Of a DNA stretch of 64,000 nt, positions 41,920 through 52,450 are shown piece by piece (position 1 is the stretch's first letter; each line of letters opens with the position of its first letter). The stretch is from Undaria pinnatifida (lineage: Eukaryota; Sar; Phaeophyceae; Laminariales; Alariaceae): NCBI GenBank assembly GCA_012845835.1, contig JABAKD010000019.1:729501-793500 (forward strand), written 5' to 3'. The translations under genes and the position numbers were made by a program. The notes beneath the pieces are model-generated. The model was not told the origin of the DNA and made no database searches. It saw only the letters and a program-made list of their open reading frames with translations.

Positions 41920-42480
41920 TAGGAGGTAGTAGTATATTGCCCTGTAAGGGGTAATAGTACATTTCCGTCTAAGAGGTAATCATACATTTTCCTCAAAGGG
42001 GTGAGAGTACCTTTTCCTGGAGGGGTAAGAGTACCTTTTGCTGTAAGGGGTAAGAGTACCTTTTCCTGTAAGGGGTAATAGCACATTTTCCTCCAAGAAG
42101 AGGTATCAATACATTTTCCTCTTAAGTGTTAAGAGTACCTTTTTCCTCAGCTGCGTGGTGGTAGCATATTTTCCTGTAAGGGCTAAGAGTATCTTTCACT
42201 CTAACACGTAATAAATATGTTATGCTCGAAGCGGTAAGAAGAGTACATTTTCCTGTGAGAGGTAAAAGTACCTTTTCCTGTGAGATGTAAAAGTAGCTTT
42301 TCCTAAAAGAGGAAAAAGTACCTTTTCCTCTAAGGTAGAGGCAAGGGTACAGTCTCCTCCTTTAGGAGATACGTGTAAGTTTCCCTCTAAGAGGTAACAA
42401 TACATTTTCATCTATTAGGTAAGAATACCTTTTCGTCTTAAGCGGTAGGAGTACATTGGCCTCTTAGAGGTAAGAGCACA
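41920..42480 (+). repeat. AAGAGGTAAGAGTACNTTTTCCT minisatellite
   Basis: About 20 degenerate units of 22-30 bp, each with AAGRGGTAA, RAGTACMTTTTCCT and CTCTAAG. Indels and point changes are frequent, so this is an old array. Each unit contains GGTAAGAGTA, which resembles a splice donor. Confidence 0.8.
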
Positions 42481-42953
42481 ACCGGTTTTTGTGTCAGCTC
42501 CGGCGCGATGCAGGGGGGCGGAGTGATGCAGGCGAGTGTTAAGAGTGTCGTCGTGTATGCTTGTTGTGACATTGCTCAAAGATTTCTGGCGAGGAATCTT
42601 TGAGCTGTCGGTGCTTGCTCGCTTCAGCATAATATATATATATATATATTGGGAGTGTTGAAGTTTGTGTGTGGAGCGTTTTGAACGTCATCGGCGATCC
42701 CTTATTGCTATATTATCATATACTGTACCACGTTTTATTCGCCTGTGTGGTGGTGCATTGAAGGTTTTGTAGCGCTTCTTGAAGCTGAAACCGGTGGATG
42801 TTCTCATGTTTGCGTTCTTTCCCGTGAGTATTTGATGGTGCATTCTATACCTCGCTGATATGCGTGTTTTTGTGCATTTTCCCCACTGACTGATGCAGTG
42901 ACAGAATCTAACTCTGAATAGCGTGCACGTTGTAGATCACCGATCGCTGATTG
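42481..42953. other. Unassigned sequence left of duplicated unit
   Basis: A TA run lies at 42,632-42,649. The left boundary of the duplicated unit cannot be placed because the corresponding part of copy 2 falls in the N gap. Confidence 0.4.
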
Positions 42954-43024
42954 GTGGGTTTTGATTTTTTCGTCCGGCAGGATTATGGTCTTAATGTGCC
43001 TTTTTGTGGGCCTTTTAGCACGAA

Positions 43025-43465
43025 GGCATAAATCGGGCATAAACTAGACTAATACTAAGTAGTTTGAAGCATAATAAAAAAATGGGAATAGCACAGGCAA
43101 AACTCCCGAAAAACAGCATGATGATGATCGGTGCCATGGCGGCGGGCGACGCGTCGAAAGCCTCTCGTATTACTCTTCAGTTTGTTTTGGCGTAAATTCG
43201 CCTTGCGAAGCGCCTGCCATATTGGTGGCCATGCACATACATGCTGGAAATTGGATGAGCACTCATATCAGCAGAAGGCCGATACTGTGCCCTGATAAGT
43301 ACTATTATTAGTAATATTGGTTTGAGCAATGTTTTCGAGTTCGAGCATAATAAAAAAGCCAAAAAAGACGGGCATATACGAGCATAAAGTAGCATAATTT
43401 CCGGCAAAAAATGGGATCTGCTGAGCATAATAGCGTAAAAACCGGAAGAAAACGGGCATTATACT
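43025..43465. repeat. GCATAA-rich segment with R1-like companion
   Basis: GCATAA is repeated about ten times at irregular spacing (GGGCATAAAC, GAAGCATAAT, CGAGCATAAT, GAGCATAAAGTAGCATAATT, GAGCATAATAGCGTAA). Minus-strand frames of 60-83 codons exist in both copies but are A/T-driven. No function is assignable. Confidence 0.4.
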
Positions 43466-43494
43466 ATCGAAAAAAAACTGTCTAAGAAGTTGCA

Positions 43495-43560
43495 GGCGAT
43501 ATCACGCAGCTTGCAAAGATGAGTATCGACCTTTAAATGGATCGAACTCACAGCTAACGT
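43495..43560 (+). repeat. R1 terminal block (copy 1 of unit)
   Basis: CACGCAGCTTGCAAAGATGA, GTATCGACCTTTAAATGGAT and CGAACTCACAGCTAACGTG; the copy-2 equivalent is at 55,076. Confidence 0.6.
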
Positions 43561-44425
43561 GTTCAAAATAACTTACATACTTTTTGTTGTGCTCGGCGCA
43601 GGAGAAGATATCATGCCGAACATTCGCCAACTCTAAAAGCCGGTAACTAGTGTCGGATCTCCACCGAGGCGCTGCAGGCTCGGCCGGTTCCATCCCCCGT
43701 CGGTAGGGCCGGTTCCATCCCCCGGCAAGAGACGGTTCTTTGCCAGCCACGAAGGCTTTTTTATATATTTCGTTGCATCAACGCATCGAGAGAAAGAGAC
43801 GGTTATTTAGCAGCCTGGAAGGGGGCGAAAGAACTCATGATAGTTTTCCCGAATGAGCAATTGCATGGAACGAACACACGAACCCCCCGGGCACTGATAG
43901 TTACATCACAAGAGAATGAAGGAGCGGTTGTTGCACACGTGCATGAAGGCGCCCGGAACGCAATCAGCAACTCAAGGGGGAGATCGAAGGGCTAAGCACG
44001 AACGCAACGTTTTCAAGGAGTTTGGATTAACTATCTGCCCTTTGCCTTCATTTCGTGTGTTCAGGGGGGGGCGAGCGAGTACGGGGTGGGGCGGCTGTGT
44101 TCTCGTCCCGCCTTGGCGAGGTCGGGATGCACGGCGATGATCGCAAGAAAGTAGCATCGATACGAAACAACAGGTATCGATACACCAGGTATCGATCAAC
44201 GGATTGTAGGTTTGCTAATCACACGGAAATGTAATGGACGTTTGTGTACTCATATATAATCGCTTGGGATAGCCCCAGGTTCGATCTAGATCCCCACCTA
44301 TTTTTCTTCTGGGCATTTGCGGCTGGCACGAGCGCGTTGTTATGGATCGGGACACTTTGCTCACACCGTTCAGCATGTTTTACAATGTTCGTAGAGTCCG
44401 AGCCCGGACGCCCTGACCCCCACGT

Positions 44426-44483
44426 TGTCTGGCTAGTTTTCTTATCTTCGATGTAGTAAAGGACAGAGAGAGGGGATGAAGCA

Positions 44484-44514
<31 letters not shown>

Positions 44515-44930
44515 CCCTTCTCCGAAGGGAAACATCGAATAGAAACGCCTACGAATATATACCCAACCCTCTACAGCTTTAGTAACCGTCGTGCTGTCAC
44601 GATCTGACCTAACACCCTCCCTGGCTCTTTACATCAAGTGACAAGACCGAATGGGCATTCATTATAACACGCAAGGACTTAAGAACACAGCCAGAGACAG
44701 TCCGGCAGGAGGAAACCCGGCCGCCGGGTCAAAATCCCCCGTATACCTCACATAACCCAAACCATTGTGATTGTAACAATGGCCGCATTCAAAACAATGA
44801 CCATGGCCAGAGATAAAAATGCCAAGTAGCGCCCTACTCGCCCGTGCCCCCTCAAAGTAGCGTGGCGTGGCGGCGTTACAAGTTATCCCTCGCATGACTA
44901 AAGCATGGTATTCATCGAATAATGTTCACA
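44426..44930 (-). repeat. Candidate 3' LTR, copy 1
   Basis: Begins TGTGAACATTATTCG five bases after the pol stop codon (GAGTAAGAAA/TGTG), with a purine-rich GGAGGATGAGTAAGAAA as polypurine tract. A possible end is CTAGCCAGACA, giving TGT...ACA termini and about 505 bp. A TATA-like GGGTATATATTC lies at about 44,553-44,564. The outer end is tentative because no second LTR is available for comparison. Confidence 0.4.
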
Positions 44931-44934
44931 TTTC

Positions 44935-45443
44935 TTACTCATCCTCCAACCGTAGGTTCAACAAAAACTTACGGTGATATTTGAAAGGGGTCGCAGCAAG
45001 GGATTTCGTCGAGATATCCACGTGCTGCTCTTCCAAAGCTACAAATTAAATGGCGATCTTCTTCGTACGAAGTAGCTCTCTAACCAAATTGGAACGCGCC
45101 TCTATTCCTTGCTCCGAGCAGAACTAAAGGGCTTCTCAGCCAACGCTATAACCCCCTGATTATCCTCAAAAGCCCGGACACACGATCCGCTTAGCTCAGG
45201 ACAAATAAACGATAACACTGCGCCCGTAAACAAAGCCTCCTTCACCCTTTCACCCAGGGCTACGTACTCTGACTACGCTGTAGAAAACGTAACGCACCTC
45301 TGCGTGCTACTTACCTAACTAACGGCAGTACCCTCCAACGGAAGTACTGTCCCAGACACCGAGCGCCTGTCATTAGATTTATCGGCGTACTCGGCATCGC
45401 CATACGCAGTGAAATCCAATCTCGAACCCCTCACAAAAGTCAA
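44935..45443 (-). pseudogene. copia RNase H, inactivated
   Basis: The RNase H start AYGDAEYADKSNDRRSVSG is well preserved (about 45,355-45,411), with the expected first catalytic Asp. The same frame later has stops where the family has the Trp of a VSW motif and the Glu of a STAExEYVAL motif (here STA-stop-SEYVALGE). The conserved DNQGVIALAEKP follows, and the domain ends LRLEDE-stop at 44,935. Both stops are TAG. The same two stops occur in copy 2. Confidence 0.75.
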
Positions 45444-45779
45444 TCACATACCCCTTGTTCCGTGAAGGTATGCTACGATCTTCAGAATTTCTGTCCGGTG
45501 CCTGTCGATGGGAATGTGAGAATGGCGCGCCACAGCACGCACCGCGTTCGAGATGTCTGGCCGTGCCATGGTCGATGACCGCATCAGACTGCCCACGACC
45601 TCCCTGTACGGCCAGTCTCCGTTTGGTTCGCCCTTCTCTCCTGGACCTGGCTCAACGCCAGGGGTCGTGGGGATGTCAGAAGACGAGTTCACACAAAAAC
45701 GAGTCAGCATGCTTTCAACGGAAGCACCTTCTGCGTGATCTATAACGTGCCCAATTTCCAGTTGCGTTTGAAAGCACAA
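45444..45779 (-). pseudogene. copia RT C-terminal part
   Basis: PYREVVGSLMRSSTMARPDI followed by SNAVRAVARH is the copia RT/RNase H connection (family form YxxxVGSLxYxxxxTRPDIxxAVxxLSR). It is separated from the upstream catalytic part by a frameshift after LGEFTW. Confidence 0.8.
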
Positions 45780-46301
45780 TTAGTTTACCAAGTGAATTCG
45801 CCGAGGTTATTCGTGGTGCCTTTCGTATTTAACGCGGCATGGAAGTCTCTGCATGCCTCATCCAATCCTTTAACTACAATGTCATCTACATGAACGGCCA
45901 TAATCAGTTATACCTTGCCATACACAACCATGCGAAAAACACAAGGATCATTCCTACACTGCTTCATGCCGACTTTATCACGGTCTCTACCAGTAATCCG
46001 GCCTGCTGCCGTCCGCTCTTCTTCAGACCATATAGTGATCTGTTGAGGCGAACAACATTTCCTGGCATGTCATCACACCCATCGGGTAGTTTCATGTATA
46101 TTCCGGCGTCGAGTTTCGCGCGAACAGAAGCTTGTGCAACGTCTAAATGAAAACTCTTCAGACCGTGTTCATTTGCAATAAGCGGCCAGAATTTTAACTG
46201 ACGCTAACGATGGAGTTGGTGCGAACGTTTAAAACGTTGCAATCTACGTCTTTCACCTGGCCTCAAACCCTTAGCAACAAGTATAGCTTTGATCTTCACT
46301 A
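45780..46301 (-). pseudogene. copia RT catalytic core
   Basis: On the minus strand AVHVDDIVVKGLDEA (VDD at 45,881-45,889) is the polymerase motif (family YVDD, here HVDD). NLGEFTW follows, then a stop. Upstream, KWVFA-stop-KADDEGLIV and KAILVAKGL match the RT fingers region. Frameshifts and stops between the pieces preclude a product. Confidence 0.72.
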
Positions 46302-46631
46302 TCAAGCCCTCATCGTCAGCCTTTTATGCAAACACCCACTTCGCATGTACAGGTTCCGCCCTCGCGGCGGTGTCACGGCTTTGTATGTACCGGTCGTTTT
46401 GTGACCATCCAACTCAATTTCCATGCCCTCACGCCATGCCTCTTTGTATTGGGAACGCTCTACATCTGCTACGGACTGCGGGGGCAGTTCTACATCTTTC
46501 GGGAATCCACTCGTCATGCACGCGCTCAACTCCTCTTTGTTTTCTTCTACAGCAGGTCCTCCAGCCATCGTGGTCATTGCGTCCTCCGTCGTCCAGGATG
46601 TACTCTCAAGGATACTCTCATCTCCGTCCAC
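46302..46631 (-). pseudogene. copia RT N-terminal part
   Basis: QYKEAWREGMEIELDGHKTT and GTYKAVTPPRGRN match the start of the copia RT domain (xxWxxAMxxEIxALxxNxTWxLVxxPxG). The frame is lost just after PRGRN; the continuing KWVF block lies in another frame. Confidence 0.75.
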
Positions 46632-46879
46632 TTTTGCACTTCCGCAGACCGCGTCCTCGTCCTAACGCTGTATCCCAAGCTGACGTCGATCGGATTTGCC
46701 CTTCAGGCGTTGGCTCTGACCCCCTTACTGTGGGGGGAAGCCATCCCCAGCTTCTGAGCTCGTGTGCTACCCTCCCCGACAAGACCGCGGGGTGGTCTTC
46801 GCCGTTCCCTTGGTTGGTGCCGGAGGCTGCTGATGCGCCTGGGTCGCTTTAGGCTCTCCATGCTGGGACCGAGAAGGCA

Positions 46880-47284
46880 TCACACCACGCCACCTTGAGA
46901 AAAAGCCATCGCCTCGACTGTTTTGCCGCCAGCACCACCGGCGGCAGGTGCCTCCTGTGAGCGCCCCTGCCAAAACGAGCGGAGAGCAAGCTCCCACGTC
47001 ACGTAGAGGTCGTCGAGGCGATCCAAACCACCGTCCTGCTCGTCTACCACCCCCCCACCCCGATCTGACGTGTTCTCGTCGTCGGCCTCGGACCCCCCCT
47101 CTTCCTGAAACAGGGATTCATGTATCTGGGCAGGTATCTGGGCAGGTACAGGTGGTGCAGGGGACTCGCGTTGCCAGGTGACATTTCGCGTGATAAGCAG
47201 AGTACGGTGTTTGGTCAGCACTCGTACGGCGTCTCCAGGGTGGTTGGGCGCAGGGCTCAGGCATAAACACTCCTGAGCTTTCAC
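46880..47284 (-). pseudogene. copia integrase C-terminus / RT linker
   Basis: AVRVLTKHRTLLITRNVTWQ matches the conserved post-integrase segment (family xxYRVxxxxTxKVxxSRDVxF). It is followed by an acidic linker, EEGGSEADDENTSDRGGG. The frame is open for 134 codons. Confidence 0.6.
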
Positions 47285-47470
47285 CTAGGACTTGCTTTCC
47301 CTCTTCACCTTGCGGTAGCCAGGTTTGAGGAAAGGTCGAAGCACCACCCGGGGGGGGGTTACCGTATCACATCTCATACATCGACGTCTTTGCCGGGCTA
47401 GCAGACGTTGCTGTGCGGTTCAAAGCATCGCACGTCCAGTGCGACGCTTCAGCATACAACGATTCCGTTG
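47285..47470 (-). pseudogene. copia integrase C-terminal segment, frameshifted
   Basis: Corresponds to copy 2 ASHWACDALNRTATSASPAK and YEMWYGTPPR (58,840-59,091). Here a longer G run (CCCGGGGGGGGG at about 47,349) shifts the frame relative to copy 2, one of few coding differences between the copies. Confidence 0.6.
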
Positions 47471-47558
47471 CCGGCAATTGCGCTCCGGAAAAAAGGCTCA
47501 CGAGCCTGGATTCAACCCGCCAACGCAGCCGTCCCAATCAAACCTAGCGTGCGCTCGG

Positions 47559-47875
47559 CTACCGCATTGAATTGGGGATTGTCGGCCGCGGTGAATTCCT
47601 TCTTGATGCATTGCGGTCTGCATTGGTCCCCAAACTCCCCACGCGAAGCTCACCGCCCCCGTCGAATCGGGAGATCACCACCTGTGAAGGGACACCGTGT
47701 GCAAGAGTATCCGCTAGGAACTGCTGGAACGTTTCCGCGGCGTTCGATTTGTGTCGAATAAAATACACCCACTTAGTCCGTGAAAAATAGTCGCGCACGA
47801 TGAGAGTATACCGCTTCCCCCCGTGAGACTCTACCACCTTAGGCCCAATCAAATCCACAACAAGCCTCTCGAGCT
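47559..47875 (-). pseudogene. copia integrase catalytic core
   Basis: ERLVVDLIGPKVVES holds the first catalytic Asp and RYTLIVRDYFSRTKWVYFI is the typical following strand. VVISRFDGGGE holds the second Asp (family RSDNGGEF). After GGGE the frame shifts; in the next frame DNPQFNAVAERT provides the catalytic Glu, so the D,D,E set is present but split. Confidence 0.82.
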
Positions 47876-47877
47876 TC

Positions 47878-48171
47878 TTACCCGCTCGTGTGTGTTGACT
47901 GCGTGATACCTTGGCGGAGATCCTTTTCCATGTAGCACCGCTCGCACTCCAGCAGCTTTCCTTCGAGGACGATCCCTTGCTGCTCCGCGGTCTTGCGGAG
48001 TAGTACCTCGTGGTAGTGTCCAGCCGCGCAATGATATTCGTTTACGTCAACCACGGTCTTGTTGGGCAGTTTTCCCGGGGCGAGTATAGTACAGGCACTT
48101 CCCCTAGTGCTGCAATTGACCCGGTAGCCGTGAAGGCTTTGCAGGTTCCGGGCCAACGGAGACACGATCAA
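47878..48171 (-). pseudogene. copia integrase zinc-binding N-terminus
   Basis: An HHCC domain is visible: YHCAAGHYHEVLLRKTAEQQ then LLECERCYMEK, with H-x4-H and C-x2-C in the copia pre-integrase arrangement. Open for 97 codons. Confidence 0.75.
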
Positions 48172-48617
48172 AGGCTGAGAATTCAGCTTGACTACTGTAG
48201 AACCCCCGTGCGGTGCCCTTCGAAATTGTCGCCGTTTTTGACGAGAGTAGGCAGGGTAAATAGATTGTAGCTGGGGTGTGGCACGTGCGCAACATCAGGC
48301 AGCAATACTTGAACAGGGCTGTTTCCGGACCCATAGGCAAAGCTAATATCACCCTACCCTTCGAACGTGCGGGTTGAGCCATCGGCGATGCGCGGTTATA
48401 AGCTGCCATATTCATAGTTGGTTATGCAATTTGCTGAGGGCGTCATGTACGTAGACACCCCACGATTGCAAAGCCAGGCCTCATCCCCTATGTGCCAAGC
48501 CGTCTCCCCTTCCCCCTTTCTGCCCAAAACATCGTTGCACTCGCCTGCCTCTCCGGCCTTGAAAGCTGAAGCCTCGACCGTATCATAAGGATGATCGTCG
48601 TCCGACACCGCCAGCAC
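48172..48617 (-). pseudogene. copia protease, active site destroyed
   Basis: DEAWLCNRGVSTYMTPSAN aligns with the copia protease site (WxxDSGASxHMTxx). The catalytic Asp-Ser/Thr-Gly is Asn-Arg-Gly. The C-terminal part (LLPDVAHVPHPSYNLF) lies in a different frame after about 48,400. Copy 2 carries the same NRG. Confidence 0.75.
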
Positions 48618-49150
48618 AGCTTCCTCTTTTCAAGAGGGGCAGACATCAGTAGCGTGCCCCCGTCCGTGCATGGCTCCTCCGTGCAGTCGACCCTCCAGTG
48701 ACCCTTCTTGCTACACGTGTAGTATCTCACCTCGGAGGTACTACCTTCGGCGGCTTTGGCGCTGTTGCCATCACCGCCGGCAAATACGGCGGAGCCACCA
48801 CCGTCCTCGTTGGTGCCTTTACCGCCTCGTCCTTGCTGTCCCCGGCGTCTTCCTTTTCCCTTGCCGCGGCCTCCACCTTTTCCGTGGGCACCGCCACCGC
48901 CGACGTTTCTGCGGCAACCACGGCCGCCGCCGGCGAACGTAGCATGGATGACATGGCGAGCGTTGGACCCATTTTTCGCGTATCCAGAAAGTTGGTGGTG
49001 CCGTTCTCGTACAGCTTTCATGATGCCATCGCGGCCAACACTGTCACGAGATGCAAGGTTCCTCGCGTCCGCCTCGTACTCAGCAGACAGAGCGTCGTAT
49101 AAAGTTGTGTACATCGTGTGGTCGTCGAGGGTCAGTCCTGCTGTACACAT
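48488..49150 (-). pseudogene. copia gag C-terminal part with degenerate zinc knuckle
   Basis: LTLDDHTMYTTLYDALSAEY matches the copia Gag UBN2-type region. A Gly/Arg-rich basic linker (GGRGKGKGRRRGQQGRGGKG) follows. YYTCSKKGHWRVDC is a CCHC knuckle whose first Cys is Tyr. The frame overlaps the start of the protease frame at its 3' end. Confidence 0.75.
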
Positions 49151-49206
49151 TTCTGCGGCAAGATCATCAACCCTACCGATCTCCTCAAGAGGGTTTCTCC
49201 TTGGCG

Positions 49207-50050
49207 CTATCTCAAAACTATTAAGGCGCCGGGAGAGGTTGGATTTGGCCCCCCGTTTGAGGCCCGTATCACGCTAGGAGAGCGTCCCACGCTTCCCGCG
49301 GCGTGGTTCACCGGTGTAAAATTATCTTTGTCGCTCTTGCTCTTGAGAGCTGTCGACAGGAAATTCCTCGCCAGTGCATGTACATGCACACTTTAGTGAC
49401 TGTACTCCCTGTCGACAAGTACTGTCTTCTCGGTATCCAACTCCCCTACGGGAATGTATTGGGGCATATCCGACACAAAAGCAGATAGGAAACCTACTAC
49501 TTTCGCGTACTTCCTGGCGTCGCTGGTCCAGGCAGAAAACTCGGGGTTCTTCCCCCTTAATGATGGAGCAACGGTGTTTTTGAGAGCAAGCCTAGATACG
49601 GACAGATCACATCCGAATCCCAACTCACCGCCGGGGTACGCACCCCATTGTCCACCCCCCCCTTGCTGGTATGGCTGACCCCTGACTGGGGCAACCTCGA
49701 CAGGAACAGCAGCTCCTCTGCGTTCCGTCAGCCCAAAATCACGCGCGTCGTTTTTTAGCAAAATTGTTTCTATTGTTGCTGTCGAATCTCCTAGCGCTCC
49801 GCCTCCAGCAGCAAAGACAAACGTTTCTCATACAGAAGTGGGCTCAGCCCCTCGTGGGTTCCCCCTTACAGCAGCGCTGCCCGCAGCGCTGCTGGATTCC
49901 GATGGGCCGTTATTCCTCATGAGCTCGGTCATCATCTCCCTCAAGCCTTGCATCATCGATGCTTGCTTCTCCTACATCATCAGTTAAAGCTCGCTCCTCA
50001 GGTGCTGAAACTCTTTTTTGGGAGCCTTTCTCTTGTGACGACATCGTTGG
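49207..50050 (-). pseudogene. copia gag N-terminal part, broken
   Basis: Starts MSSQEKGSQKRVSAPEE at about 50,044, directly after the PBS-like site, then loses frame. A 122-codon frame (49,393-49,761) contains FSAWTSDARKYAKVVGFLSA and DMPQYIPVGELDTEKTVLVD; a stop separates it from the next 60 codons (49,207-49,389). The stop after DREYS is shared by both copies. Confidence 0.6.
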
Positions 50051-50070
50051 CCCCAGGTACCACAGCTCTA

Positions 50071-52450
50071 GCGTTCAAGACACTCGGATTGGGAAAAACA
50101 AAGCTTTGGCTCACCAGACATCAACGTATTGTCATACCTGGTACAAGTCATGTGTCCATTTAAGGCCACGGGGAGACCCAAGCGTCCCCTGGTCCCCGGT
50201 TTTCCGGTAACTCTAATATCTAGGTGTTTTATCGGAACAGCAAAAAATTACATGGCTAGGTTAACACGCTGCGTTTAGAACTTCATCTGGTTCGTGGAGC
50301 ACAGAACCGAAAACCCATGAAAAAAGAGCTTAATCCACAGATGCTGTGTGTCTCTTCAGGTCGGTGTTCCTCTGGTTCTCAGCACAGGTCCACACCTCGA
50401 CTTTGAGGCACTGCAGTGGTCAATATTTGGGGTACACAAACGAGACTAAAAAAGACCCCCAACAGAACGCATGCACTTTACAAGCGGGCAGCTACAGCTC
50501 CCCACAAGCAACCACGCACCGGGAAATTGAGGGACGCTCCTGGTGGGGTGTATGACGACGTCGAGTACGTCAGAAAGCAGTCGCAGGCAGCCAGAAGCGA
50601 CTCACGAGATGTTTTCGTGAGTTCCAACTTGCGAGCAACAACACCAAAAGCTACCGAAATCGCTGAAATATTTCAATTTACGCGCGGGAGCCTATTAATA
50701 AAGTAATGGGTACGTCACCGATGAAAAAACGGTTTTCACCAAAAGCTTGCTGCTCACCAGGCGGATGATATAACTGGCTGTAATATGTCGGGTTTAAGGG
50801 CTTAGGACAAAAGTATAGAGGGACACTAATATAGGGTTGGCTAGTTATGGAGTCCAAAAAAGGGTTAAGAGCACCTGAAAAGCTCTGCATTATTGGATCT
50901 TTGCTGCATTTTTTCTAAATATTCGAAATATGGATGTTGTTTGCAGATACCATACTCTATTTTCAAGTGGCCGTATATGTGCGCGAAATGCCTCCATACG
51001 AGCTCCTACTCGAAACACTTAACTCAATCGGATTCGCAATCCAGCTCTAGCTGGCGTGTACTTCCGTTCCCGCGGTACCGACAGCGCGGGCTGAGCTTAC
51101 CGGTGGTCCCCATTGCCACTCCACCAGCGTAAGCTGCCGTTGTATACAGATGCGTGGGTATATGTCGACCCGACCTGAACCCTGGGTATCAGGTGCAGTG
51201 GAGATAGCCACCCGGAACGTTGTCATTGCGAGTACTTGCGCAAGCTCACCCGCTAACAAAATCCCCGGCCATGAGAAAACAGTCTTCCGCCGGACTTGGT
51301 ACAGTTGCGGTGTTGGTTTATGCCTGCGCACAAGTCTGATGTATGATGTGCATGACTGCATAGCATCTACGGAGATGGTAGAGTAGAACAATTGATATGA
51401 TTGGCGGTCCCAATCTTCGATATGCTCGAGTTGAGCCCCGTTTGGCTCAGTGTATTATTACTGCTCTTGTAGTTGGCTTCGGCTGTGCATGTTCAGAGTG
51501 CCCTTCCTTCTTCGGCGGAAATAACGGTAATATACATACTTGTGCCTCTTTACGACTTCTTCCGAGGGGCCATCGACGGCTCCCACCTTGACATGATCCA
51601 CCGCATGAGGACCTAGGCAACCCCGTGTACGAGGTACTCCAATACACTGGCGGGGGTGACGTCACCAGAGATCGTACCGCGGGTAAGCCGACCCTGAGGA
51701 TGGGTTTCCCCATCATATTGGAACCGTACTCGGGAAGTGAACGCGCTGGACCGGGGCTGACTCAAAACACTTTTTTCCCGGGATGCTTCAGGAGCAAGTT
51801 CCGTCACCGAACTCCACCCTATACGACAGTGACGGAGCCCGCACGTACACCAGCAGCAACAGAGAGCAAGACCATCGAAACGCAGCCTAAGACAACCAGA
51901 TACAGGAAGAGGCGGAGCAGTCAGGGATGGACAGCGTGAGGCAGAAGAGCCACGGTCCTTCACCTGCTAGCCAGACCTCAGGACTTGTACATGCTTGCGT
52001 TGAGCGAGCGATTTCGGGGCTGATTTTTGAGCTGCAGTTGCGAGCAATTCTGCGCGACGATGATTGGGAAAGCGGGGATGGCAGTGGAAGGACAGCCAGC
52101 GGAGCTCATGGGAATGAGGGCGGAGCAGCAGCATGCATGCGCACAGCAGGGGACGCGGGTAAGGTCAGGGGAGGAAGCGAGCAGGACAAAGCAAGGGAGG
52201 AGGGGACCGCCCCTTCTGCACCAGCACGAGCTTCGGCTCACAAAAGGCGCATATTCGTTTCTATTGATTTTCGTGTCGTTCCATATTTCTCTCTGAAGTT
52301 GATTGATGTGCTGTAGTTTTTGTGTGCGTATCAGGTGGCACATACAGTTCAGTAGAGTCGTTAGTACCTGAAGAGTTCAAGTCGATTTTTGTTGTATGAT
52401 ACGATAGGATATGTGATGCTTGATTGCCTGATGATATGGTCAGTGCACTG
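50071..52450. other. Right arm of duplicated unit, no supported gene
   Basis: Frames up to 129 codons are kept in both copies (for example 51,047-51,391 minus and 51,927-52,316 plus). In the plus-strand frame every base difference I can see between the copies changes the amino acid, so there is no sign of protein constraint. It may be 5' leader, truncated LTR or neighbouring host DNA. Confidence 0.45.

Larger units (their letters stand above)
44426..50070 (-). mobile_element. Degenerate Ty1/copia-type LTR retrotransposon, copy 1
   Basis: On the minus strand, from right to left, the order is gag, protease, integrase, reverse transcriptase and RNase H. Integrase lying before RT is diagnostic of Ty1/copia. 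A 3' LTR candidate follows the pol stop. At least six frameshifts or nonsense changes break gag-pol. A PBS-like TGGTACCTGGGGC (minus strand, about 50,050-50,062) precedes a start MSSQEKGSQKRV, but no 5' LTR matching the 3' LTR candidate is visible to its right. The element is non-autonomous and dead. Confidence 0.8.
42954..52450. repeat. Duplicated unit, copy 1
   Basis: Collinear and almost identical with 54,532-64,000 (offset 11,578 at the left, 11,568 at the RT motif, 11,552 near 51,930; the drift comes from small indels). It contains an R1 end (43,498), an AGAGCGG array (44,488-44,516), the dead copia element (44,426 to about 50,070) and 2.4 kb of unassigned DNA. Its right limit is at least 52,450, because copy 2 is still matching when the window ends. 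Confidence 0.85.

Noticed and set aside
46289-48415. Plus-strand frames of 80-187 codons over pol (also 48,698-49,277 and copy-2 equivalents)
   Set aside because: Shadows on the strand opposite to recognisable copia domains.
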